A stretch of DNA of 64,000 nt, from assembly GCF_014203045.1 (NCBI RefSeq), contig NZ_JACHIF010000001.1:310001-374000 (forward strand). Direction: 5' to 3'. Within the stretch, counting starts at the first letter, position 1; each line of letters opens with the position of its first letter. Both the position numbers and the translations under genes were made by a program. The stretch comes from Prosthecobacter dejongeii. GTDB taxonomy: Bacteria > Verrucomicrobiota > Verrucomicrobiia > Verrucomicrobiales > Verrucomicrobiaceae. A model generated the notes under the pieces. The model had not been told where the DNA came from and ran no database searches. It was given only the letters and a program-made list of their open reading frames with translations. This document shows, piece after piece, positions 8,126-15,900 of this stretch.

Positions 8126-8909
8126 GGGTCGGTTCCTCCGGCATAGGTTCAGGCGCGGCTGCACCCAGGGTCAGCAGCTCATTGAGACGGTCACGCAGTT
8201 CATCCGGTTCCAGATCATGCTCCAGCTTGCCTCGGTAGGCCAGGGACAGGGCACCGCTTTCTTCACTGACGATGAGGGCGATGGCGTCCGTCTCCTCCGT
8301 CACACCCATGGCGGCGCGGTGGCGCAGGCCGATGGCGCGGTCCCGCACCTCACGCTGGCTGACAGGGAAAACGCAGCCCGCTGAGGCAATGCGGCCTTGG
8401 TCAATGATGGCGCCGCCATCGTGCAGGGCTGTCTTCGGGTGAAAAATAGTGGTGATGAGTTCCGGCGAAAGGCGCGCATCCACACTCACCCCCGTCTCCG
8501 CCAGCAGGCGCAGGTCAATGCCACGCTTGATGGCAAACAGCGCCCCACAACGACGAGCGGAAAGCTGCTGCATGGCCTCCAGCAGAACGTCGAGAGATTC
8601 AGGATCCGGCCGGTTCAGCGAAAACATGCGGTGACTGCCCAGTTCTGCCAGCACACGGCGCAGCTCTGGCTGGAACAAGACGACCAGGGCGATGGCCAGG
8701 AAAACCGAGATACGCTGAAGCAACCAAGTGATAACCTCCAACTCTAGCAACTGAGACACTAGAGCGAGCCCTAGCAGCAGCATGAGCAGGCCCGTGAGGA
8801 TGCGCGCCCCGCGTGTGGCGCGGAAGAACAGGTAGGCCTGATAGACCAGCACGGCGAGGATGAGTATCTCCACGCCATCGCGCCAATGCTGTTTTAGGAT
8901 TTCCCACAT
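8106..8909 (-). CDS. cdaA: Diadenylate cyclase CdaA (c-di-AMP synthase)
   Basis: 267-residue membrane diadenylate cyclase that makes c-di-AMP from two ATP. Three hydrophobic segments lie in residues about 15-75 (ILILAVLVYQAYLFF, ILTGLLMLLLGLALVSQLL, ITWLLQRISVFLAIALVVLFQPELRR). The DAC domain follows, with the catalytic LHDGGAIID (DGA motif) and GLRHRAAMGVTEETDAI (RHR motif), both intact, and SEESGALSLA. It starts a leftward unit with a small CdaR-like protein and glmM. The last 30 residues are Pro/Glu-rich and variable. Confidence 0.95.
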   Translation of the reverse strand: MWEILKQHWRDGVEILILAVLVYQAYLFFRATRGARILTGLLMLLLGLALVSQLLELEVITWLLQRISVFLAIALVVLFQPELRRVLAELGSHRMFSLNRPDPESLDVLLEAMQQLSARRCGALFAIKRGIDLRLLAETGVSVDARLSPELITTIFHPKTALHDGGAIIDQGRIASAGCVFPVSQREVRDRAIGLRHRAAMGVTEETDAIALIVSEESGALSLAYRGKLEHDLEPDELRDRLNELLTLGAAAPEPMPEEPTRELGPV

Positions 8910-9275
8910 GGTGGCTGTTCTTGCTCAAAGCCTAACGAAAGGCGGTATGCAAGGATTTCATGATGTTCACGAGCATTTGCCTGGCCTTTTCTCGTCTTTA
9001 ATCTGCTTTCCCTCGAGTGTTGATCACAAAGATCGTTGCCTGCGGGTCAGATGCCTATCGGCTTTTCACGATCCCATCCACGAGTCGGTGAGGACGCTAT
9101 TTCTAAATGAGCACAGGCCGATGAGCCACCAGCCCCTTCCACGAAGGAACCGCGCCCAATGATATTACCCTCGCTACACTTTTCTTTTTGTATGGTTTCC
9201 GAAGTTCTCTGTATTAAAGTGATGCTGTAAAAAATATAAAATTTTACATAGAGCGGCCTAACATCATTTTACGAC
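8910..9275. other. 366-bp intergenic region between divergent cdaA and the 9276 gene
   Basis: No convincing gene. The left part is of average composition and the right part (about 9160-9260) is AT-rich. Near the 9276 start lies an inverted repeat TGTAAAA/TTTTACA around 9225-9248. Two GCCTAAC heptamers (8930-8936, 9256-9262) flank the region. Promoters for both divergent genes should be here, but no strong -35/-10 pair was identified. Confidence 0.5.
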
Positions 9276-10865
9276 ATGAAGGCTGAACCCATCTTAAAGA
9301 CAGCGGAGAGGCCCAGTGGATGGCCGCTTCAAGGACACCGTCATCCATTCCTTGCCATTCTTTGGGTTAGTCTAATGGGTCTCTCATTGAGTGTTTTTTC
9401 CCAAGAGCGGGAGTATTTCCCGATCACGCCGAATCCACGTCCGGGAATTCCGCCCACGATCAATCCGAATCCCTCTCGGCCCTTTGATGTCCGACCTTCG
9501 GATGTAAGGCGCCCCCCTTCATCGCTGAACCCTGACAAGCCAAAGACCGTTGATAAGAACAAGATCAAGTCTCTCTTCGACAAAGCCAAGGAGCAACCAG
9601 CCACCAAAAAACAATCCTCAGGGGGTGTCAGCACTCAAAGCGCGAGCGGGACCTCTCAAGAACCAAAGGTTAGATCTCGGCCCAATCGCCTACCTGAGAA
9701 TAAAACACCCGAAGAACCAAGAAGCCGTGATCATGGCACTGAGGCTAAGGCCGTGCCCGCTGACAGAGTGCCGGAAAGTGTCATGGTAAAAACGGAGGCG
9801 GTGGAGGCCCCCTCTAGTGCGGAAAGCATCTCCCCGCCGCCCAGCACCACCGTCTTGCCCACCATCAAGGCGGACGAGATGCGCATCGGGCCGCAGATTG
9901 ACTACCGCCCTTTGGATCTCGAAGTTTTCCAGCAAGTGCCTGAACGCCCGGGCGTGGAACTACCCAAAGGTGGTGCCGAACTGCCTGGTACCGGCCTACC
10001 AGGGAAGGATGGCATCGGCGGCCTCAAGGGTGGTTTTCAAGGCGGGCTCGAACGTCCTGATCTGAATCACGACTCCGGCGAAGAACGTTACCAGGGGGAA
10101 GTCCCAGGAGCCTACAATCCCGCCACAGATCCCTCCGGTTCTTTGGGTGAAGCCGGCGGCTGGCTGGGAGCCGCAGGTCAGGCCTACGGTGGCAAAGGCG
10201 GCAAAACGATGGAGCAGGTGGGTGGTCTCATGCAGTCCGAAAGCCTGGGACAGGCTGCCGGCAAAGGGGCAGACATCCTGCTGCCTGGCAGCGGCTCCTT
10301 TGTGGAAGCTGCCGCCAATGGAGACACCACGGGCATGGTGAATGCGGGTGCCACAGCAGCAGGTAATCTCGCTTCAGACCTCGCCATCGGCCTCATCCTC
10401 GGTTTTGTCGGCGGCGGCATCCTGGGCATGGCCATCGGTTACGCACTCTCTGCCACCGGAGCGGGCCGGGCGATCGCAGACGGCGTGACAGCAGGCGTAA
10501 AATGGATCGCAGAGAAAGTGGGTCTCGGGGGTGGGGAAAAACCTCCTGAGCCGGAACCGGCCCCCGCTCCCGAGCCTGAGATCTGCGACGAAAATCATTC
10601 GAAAGGCGGCGGTAAAAAAGGCCCCTCCGTCATCAATGAAAACCAGATCCGCCCGCTCCAGGATCAGCTCAACGAAGATCTTCTGGGAGAAAACCGCGAC
10701 GCTGAGGAATTTGTGGATACGTCCGATGCCCCACCTCCCAGCAAGGTCGCCGTGGGCGCAGGTTGCGACCCCGAAGAACTGGCCAACAAAGGCGGCGGTA
10801 CCATTAACTTCAAAGATCCTTTCACCATCAAAGACATGGAAAAACCCGGCTACGATAAATACTAA
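9276..10865 (+). CDS. Secreted Pro/Gly-rich protein with glycine-zipper hydrophobic segment
   Basis: 529 residues, not assigned to a family. A hydrophobic segment (residues about 25-42, ending LSVFSQ) looks like a signal peptide preceded by a long basic n-region. Residues about 45-230 are low-complexity, rich in Pro, Ser, Lys and Glu. Residues about 230-360 are Gly-rich. A segment around 365-425 (LILGFVGGGILGMAIGYAL, then GAGRAIADGVTAGVKWI) is a hydrophobic Gly-zipper of the kind seen in pore-forming or surface proteins. The C terminus has a charged linker, two cysteines and a short tail ending DKY. It sits 37 nt upstream of a TPR/beta-barrel gene, so it may be the cargo or partner of that protein. 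This role is inference only. Confidence 0.75.
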   Translation: MKAEPILKTAERPSGWPLQGHRHPFLAILWVSLMGLSLSVFSQEREYFPITPNPRPGIPPTINPNPSRPFDVRPSDVRRPPSSLNPDKPKTVDKNKIKSLFDKAKEQPATKKQSSGGVSTQSASGTSQEPKVRSRPNRLPENKTPEEPRSRDHGTEAKAVPADRVPESVMVKTEAVEAPSSAESISPPPSTTVLPTIKADEMRIGPQIDYRPLDLEVFQQVPERPGVELPKGGAELPGTGLPGKDGIGGLKGGFQGGLERPDLNHDSGEERYQGEVPGAYNPATDPSGSLGEAGGWLGAAGQAYGGKGGKTMEQVGGLMQSESLGQAAGKGADILLPGSGSFVEAAANGDTTGMVNAGATAAGNLASDLAIGLILGFVGGGILGMAIGYALSATGAGRAIADGVTAGVKWIAEKVGLGGGEKPPEPEPAPAPEPEICDENHSKGGGKKGPSVINENQIRPLQDQLNEDLLGENRDAEEFVDTSDAPPPSKVAVGAGCDPEELANKGGGTINFKDPFTIKDMEKPGYDKY

Positions 10866-10902
10866 CGACTCGGCCATCAGCACCTTCCCTTTTCATCTCC
10901 TT

Positions 10903-12279
10903 ATGCATTGCTCCCGTCTCCTTCATCTCGGCTCCTTCGCCCTCCTGCTGGCGCTAGCCTCGCCACTCCAGGCCGCACTTAGCCCCGCTCATCAGCGCTT
11001 GGCTGCCACCATGAATGCGGGAGATCCAGATCAAACGATCCTCGCAGCGGACGCGCTTTTGAGCCAACAGCCGCAAGACGTCACCGCTCTGCGGGCGAAA
11101 GCCATCGCCTTGATGGAAAAGGAGCAGTTGCCGGAAGCCATCGCCCTGCTCCGTCAAGCTTTGAAGCTTGATCCAGACAGCGTGGCTTGCCGCTACTACC
11201 TGGCCGAAGCCCTGGGAACGAATGGCGATGTCGCAGAATCGGTGCGGCTGCTGGAAGAGGTGAAACTGCGTGCGCCTGACTCTGAATATGCCCGCCGGGC
11301 AGACGTGGTGCTGCCAGAGTTGCGGCCTATGCTGGCGGAGATTTCGCCTTTTTATGATACTTCGTTAGGCTCGAACATGATCGAATCCCCCGCTGGGGCG
11401 GAAAAACGCTTCAAGGCCCAATTACGCCTAGCCATGGAATACGATGACAATGTGGCCGCGCGGGCTTCAAATTCTCCCTTCACGGGGCCAGAGGCCTCTG
11501 GGCGCGTGCTTCTGGGTTGGGCGCTGGACTACACACCGCTGCATCAGGCGCTGGATTCCGGCCCTCTCAGCCTAGGACTGACCCTGGATGGCTACCAGAG
11601 CTGGCATGAGCGCCAGGCCCTGAATGATTTTGATGTGAATCAAAACATCCTCGGTGCCTACCTGGACCGCCAAGGGAAACTGGATACCATGCCGTATCGT
11701 GCGCGCCTTTCCGGCAACTGGGAATACACCGAGGTGGGGAACGAGTTTTTCAACCACGCCGTCGGTTTCAAAACGCTTTTTGACCTCCAGTGGAAACCCT
11801 GGGCCATGACGTCCATCCACTATGGGCTCGATGACAAGGACTTCAGCGATGACACCGCTACGCCAGGCACTTTTTCCCGTGATGGCACTTACCAGACGGC
11901 CGGGGTGGACCAATACTTCTACCTGTGTGAAAACCGCCTCATTCTAGGCCTGGGATATGCCTACCGCTGGGCGGACACCCGGGGTTCTCAGTTTGAAACC
12001 AGCGCCCACAGCGTGAACACCTCTGTACAAGTTTCCCTGCCCTGGAAACTCACCTGGCGCGGGGCCCTCAGCTACTCCAGCGAGGATTTTACCCAATACA
12101 CCCCAAACCCACAGCGCCTGGATAACGCCTGGATGGTCTCCACCTCCCTCTCACGCCCCATCCTCAATGAGAATCTGAGCGTCGAACTCAGTTACAATTA
12201 TTTCATTGCCGACTCCTCTGTCGCCTTTGCCGAATACCAGCGCCACATCGTCGGCCTGGGCCTCAGATACCGTTATTGA
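10903..12279 (+). CDS. TPR plus outer-membrane beta-barrel protein
   Basis: 458 residues from the ATG at 10903, selected because it gives a clean signal peptide (LLLALASPLQAA). Residues about 30-140 form TPR-like helices (ALRAKAIALMEKEQLPEAIALLRQALKLDPDS and the following repeat). From about residue 165 to the end the sequence alternates polar and aromatic residues in beta-strand fashion (for example LGLGYAYRWADTRGS, LSVELSYNYFI) and ends GLRYRY, a C-terminal aromatic typical of BAM substrates. The TPR then barrel layout is that of DUF560/Slam-type (type XI secretion) proteins, although the family match needs a profile search. Neighbours are secreted Pro-rich proteins of unknown role. Confidence 0.8.
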   Translation: MHCSRLLHLGSFALLLALASPLQAALSPAHQRLAATMNAGDPDQTILAADALLSQQPQDVTALRAKAIALMEKEQLPEAIALLRQALKLDPDSVACRYYLAEALGTNGDVAESVRLLEEVKLRAPDSEYARRADVVLPELRPMLAEISPFYDTSLGSNMIESPAGAEKRFKAQLRLAMEYDDNVAARASNSPFTGPEASGRVLLGWALDYTPLHQALDSGPLSLGLTLDGYQSWHERQALNDFDVNQNILGAYLDRQGKLDTMPYRARLSGNWEYTEVGNEFFNHAVGFKTLFDLQWKPWAMTSIHYGLDDKDFSDDTATPGTFSRDGTYQTAGVDQYFYLCENRLILGLGYAYRWADTRGSQFETSAHSVNTSVQVSLPWKLTWRGALSYSSEDFTQYTPNPQRLDNAWMVSTSLSRPILNENLSVELSYNYFIADSSVAFAEYQRHIVGLGLRYRY

Positions 12280-12303
12280 CTTTAACCTTTGGAAATCTAC
12301 CCC

Positions 12304-12570
12304 ATGAAAAAGTTTCTCTCCATTCTAGCCATCGCTGCCGTTTCCTTCAGTGTGACCTCGCTCCAAGCAGGCACGGTGAAAACCGAAGAAGAATTTGACC
12401 GCGCAGCGGGGCTCTTCAAGCGGACCTGGAAGCCTGCACCACCCCAGGCCACACCCCGTTTCCCGCGCCCCACTCCACCCCAGGTCCTCCCAGGCCTACC
12501 ACCGTGGTCTCAGCAGCCACAGGGATCTCAGACCCCCGCCCCGGTTTTCATCATCACCCGGCCCACCTGA
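12304..12570 (+). CDS. Small secreted proline-rich protein
   Basis: 88 residues from the ATG at 12304; an upstream TTG-type start at 12289 would only add five residues. The N terminus MKKFLSILAIAAVSFSVTSLQAG is a signal peptide, likely cut after LQA. The mature part is about 65 residues: a short acidic/basic segment (VKTEEEFDRAAGLFKRTW) and then a Pro-rich tail with repeated RP/PP motifs. No family was recognised. It follows the beta-barrel gene by 24 nt and probably belongs to the same operon. Confidence 0.7.
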   Translation: MKKFLSILAIAAVSFSVTSLQAGTVKTEEEFDRAAGLFKRTWKPAPPQATPRFPRPTPPQVLPGLPPWSQQPQGSQTPAPVFIITRPT

Positions 12571-12829
12571 TTCTCCTGGCAATTTGTTAGCACCGCTTTG
12601 AGGGGGAAATCTCCTGCATTTGAGGTCCGTGAGTGCAGGGGCATACCCAGCACCCACGACCTCACAAAGATTTTTTGTCCCAACTTCTTTAGCCTCTGCA
12701 AATCTGGGTTTTTGTGGCGGGAAGGTCGCCTTCCCTTCTAAAATCAAAGCAGGGGAGGCTCCCTACTTGTGCAAAGCGCCTTCCTCTAGCGCCGATATCC
12801 GCAGCTCCCTGAACGCCAGATTATCTCCT
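12571..12829. other. Non-coding region upstream of the gltB promoter
   Basis: About 260 bp without a supported gene. An open frame at 12620-12928 on the + strand exists but has no family resemblance and overlaps the gltB regulatory elements. The only structured element seen is the palindrome at 12719-12735. Confidence 0.5.
12719..12735. promoter_or_regulatory. Palindrome upstream of gltB, possible activator site
   Basis: A perfect 7-bp inverted repeat GGGAAGG-tcg-CCTTCCC centred about 130 bp upstream of the start expected from the sigma-54-like promoter at 12830-12845. This is a usual distance for a bacterial enhancer-binding protein site. It does not match the NtrC consensus, so the role is inference. 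Confidence 0.3.
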
Positions 12830-12845
12830 TGGCACTCTAGTTGCT
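12830..12845 (+). promoter_or_regulatory. Sigma-54 (RpoN) promoter of gltB
   Basis: TGGCAC-tctag-TTGCT matches the sigma-54 -24/-12 consensus TGGCAC-N5-TTGCW at every defined position, with the invariant GG (12831-12832) and GC (12843-12844) spaced exactly 12 nt. A start near 12856 would give a leader of about 70 nt. Nitrogen-assimilation genes are classic RpoN targets, which supports the call. Confidence 0.75.
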
Positions 12846-12877
12846 TGCCAATTCTTCCTGAAGGTACAAACTACCCG

Positions 12878-12917
12878 CCCCTCCGACCAGGCGGCTGTCG
12901 TCTGGCGGAGGGGTTTT
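12878..12917 (+). terminator. Terminator-like hairpin in the gltB leader (candidate attenuator)
   Basis: CCCCTCCG (12878-12885) plus CCAG (12887-12890) pair with CTGG (12902-12905) plus CGGAGGGG (12906-12913), a 12-bp stem with one bulged A and an 11-nt loop, followed at once by TTTT. The hairpin ends 11 nt before the gltB ATG, so it could stop transcription or hide the ribosome-binding region. No known riboswitch consensus was recognised. Confidence 0.55.
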
Positions 12918-12924
12918 CTGCCCC

Positions 12925-15900
12925 ATGAAATACCCATTCTACGACCAGGATATCCCCAACGAAGGCTCGCTCCACTTGATGGACATGGAACGCGATGCCT
13001 GCGGCGTCGGCTTTGTTGCGAACATCCATGGTAAACGTAGTCGTGACATTTTGGACAAGGCCATCTGCGGCGTCTGCAGCGTGCAGCACCGTGGTGCAGT
13101 GGATGCCGACCGCGTGACCGGTGACGGCGCAGGCGTGCTGACCCAGATCCCCCACAAAGTGCTGCTGCCCGAAGTGGAAAAAATGGGCCACAAGCTGGAA
13201 CACCCGATGGACCTCGCCGTCGGCGTCTTTTTCCTGCCCCATGACCAGACCGAGCGCCTGAAGATTCAGCTCGTGGCCGAAGGCATCCTGCGCAACCGCG
13301 ACATCAAAGTCCTGGGCTGGCGCGACGTGCCGGTGAACCCAAATGAGCTGGGCGAAAAAGCCCGCCGCACCATGCCCTTCATCCAGCACCTGTTCATGGA
13401 GCGGCCTGAAGCCATGGATGACAATTCCTTTGAGCGCCAGCTCTACCTCGTGCGCCGGGAACTGCGCATCAAGGCCAAGGAAGCTAAGCTTTCCGAGTTC
13501 TACATCGCTTCGATGTCCCACCGCACCATCGTTTACAAAGCGCTGCTGCTGCCATCCTCCCTGGAGAAGTTCTACACGGATCTCCAGAGCGATGACTACG
13601 ACACCTCGATGGCCCTCTTCCATCAGCGGTTCTCCACGAACACCTTCCCCACCTGGGCTCTCAGCCATCCCTTCCGGATGCTGGCGCACAACGGTGAAAT
13701 CAACACCGTGCGTGGCAACCGCAACTGGCTTTCCAGCCGTGCCAGCGACTTTGAAAACGAAGTCTGGGACAGCGAAGAGTGGTTGCTGAAGGATCTTGTG
13801 GATGCCAACAGCTCCGACTCCGCCAGCCTGGACCAGGCTCTGGAACTGCTCGTTCTCAGCGGCCGCTCCCTCACCCATGCCATGGGCATGCTGGTGCCGA
13901 GCGCCTACGGCATTGATCCGACGACCTCCAGTGAGCTGAAGGCCTTTTACGAATACCACGAGTGCTTCAGCGAGCCATGGGATGGCCCTGCCGCCATGGT
14001 CTTGACCGATGGTCTCAGCGTGGTCGCCAGCCTGGACCGCAATGGTCTGCGCCCGAGCCGCTGGAAACTGACGGAAGATGGCGTTTTTGCCCTCGGTTCT
14101 GAAGTCGGCATCATCCACATTGACGACGCCAAGGTCATCAAAAAAGGCCGTCTCGCCCCAGGCGAAATGCTGGAAGTGGACATCCTGAAAGGCAAGGTCC
14201 GTTTCAACGACGAGATCAAGTCTGCCCTCGCCCAGCAGCAGCCTTACGGCGAGTGGTTGAACAACCGGAAAAACCTCACAGTACAAACTCCGCAGGCTCC
14301 GAAGGAAGTGCTGGACATCCTGCCGCTTTCCCAGCGCCAGGCCGCCTACGGCTGGACCAAGGAGGAGATTGATTTCTCCCTCGTGCCCATGCTGCAGAAG
14401 GGTGAAGAAGGCATCTACTCCATGGGAGACGATGCTTCGCTTTCCATCCTCAGCACGCGCCCGCGCCTGCTGACCACCTACTTCAAACAGCTCTTCGCCC
14501 AGGTCACCAATCCACCGATTGACCCCATCCGCGAACGCGCTGTGATGAGCCTGGACGTCGTCCTCGGCTGGCAGCGCAACTGGCTGGGTGAAACCCCGGA
14601 ACACGCCAGCGTGGTGCATTTGACATCCCCGTTCCTCTTTGAGAGCGAGCTGGCAGACATCAAGGCCCTGCCTGACTTCCCACACCGTGTGCTGGATGCT
14701 ACCTGGCCGATCTCCGAAGGCGCGGCAGGCATGAAGAAGGCCCTGGATCGCCTTTGCTATGAAGCCGAAGCCGCCGTCAATGATGAAGTCCGCATCCTTA
14801 TCCTCAGTGATCGCGGGCTGGATGAAAACCGCGCGGCTATCCCAGCACTGCTGGCCACCGGTGCTGTCCACCATCACCTGAACCGCAAGCAGGTGCGCAT
14901 GCGCCTCAGCCTCGTCATCGAGACTGGCGAAGCCCGTGACACTCACCAGATGGCCTGTCTGTTCGGTTTCGGCGCCAGCGCTGTGTGCCCTTACCTCACT
15001 TTTGACACCATCCAGGAAGTCTTGGAGAATGACAAAACCGCCCGTAAGCCCGCCCTCGAAGGCGTGGACTACGCCAAGGCGCTGTACAACTTCCGCAAAG
15101 GCCTGGAAAAAGGCGTACTGAAGATCATGAGCAAAATGGGCATCTCCGTGCTCAGCAGCTACACGGGCGCTCAGATCTTTGAAGCCGTCGGCATCGGCAG
15201 TGAAGTGATGAAATACGCCTTCACCGGCACCCCGAGCCAGATTGAAGGCATTGGTTTCAACGAGATCGCTGAAGAAGCGCTCGCCCGCCATGCCCTTGGT
15301 TTCGGCCAGCCTGTTCCTTCCCCTGAGGCCGCTGCCAGCAATGTGGACCTGGGTGACCCCGGCTACTACCGTCCCCGCCAGAAAGGCGAGATGCATGCCA
15401 TCACCGGCCCGGTCATCAAGAACTTCCACACCTTTGTCAAAACCGGTTCCGCTGAAGACTACAGCAGCTACGTGGCTGCCCAGCTTCAGAATTCCCCGGT
15501 GGCCCTGAAGGACCTGCTGGAATTCGTTCCTAGCTCCGACGGTCCTATCCCGATTGACGAGGTGGAATCCATCGAAGACATCCGCGTCCGTTTCACCACG
15601 GCGGCAATGTCCCTGGGCGCCATCAGCCCTGAAGCCCACGAAGCCCTCGCCATCGCCATGAACCGCATCGGCGGCAAGTCCGACTCCGGTGAAGGTGGTG
15701 AAGATCCAAAACGCTTCAAGCCCTACGAAAACGGTGATTGGGCGAACTCCAAGATCAAGCAGGTGGCCTCAGGCCGCTTTGGCGTGACCGCTGAGTACCT
15801 GGCCAACGCCTGGGAACTTGAAATCAAAATGGCCCAGGGTGCCAAGCCCGGTGAAGGTGGTCAGCTCCCCGCCATGAAGGTGAATCGCATGATCGCCCGC

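Noticed and set aside
8860-9162. 100-codon frame in the cdaA/9276 gap
   Set aside because: Starts inside cdaA on the opposite strand, low-confidence composition, and no homology by eye.
12620-12928. 102-codon open frame upstream of gltB
   Set aside because: No signal peptide or family match, and it overlaps the sigma-54 promoter, the leader hairpin and the gltB start.
12871-15639. 922-codon open frame antisense to the 5' half of gltB (minus strand)
   Set aside because: It mirrors the codon structure of gltB, has no recognisable domain and covers the gltB start and promoter. Long antisense frames are expected opposite a GC-rich gene.
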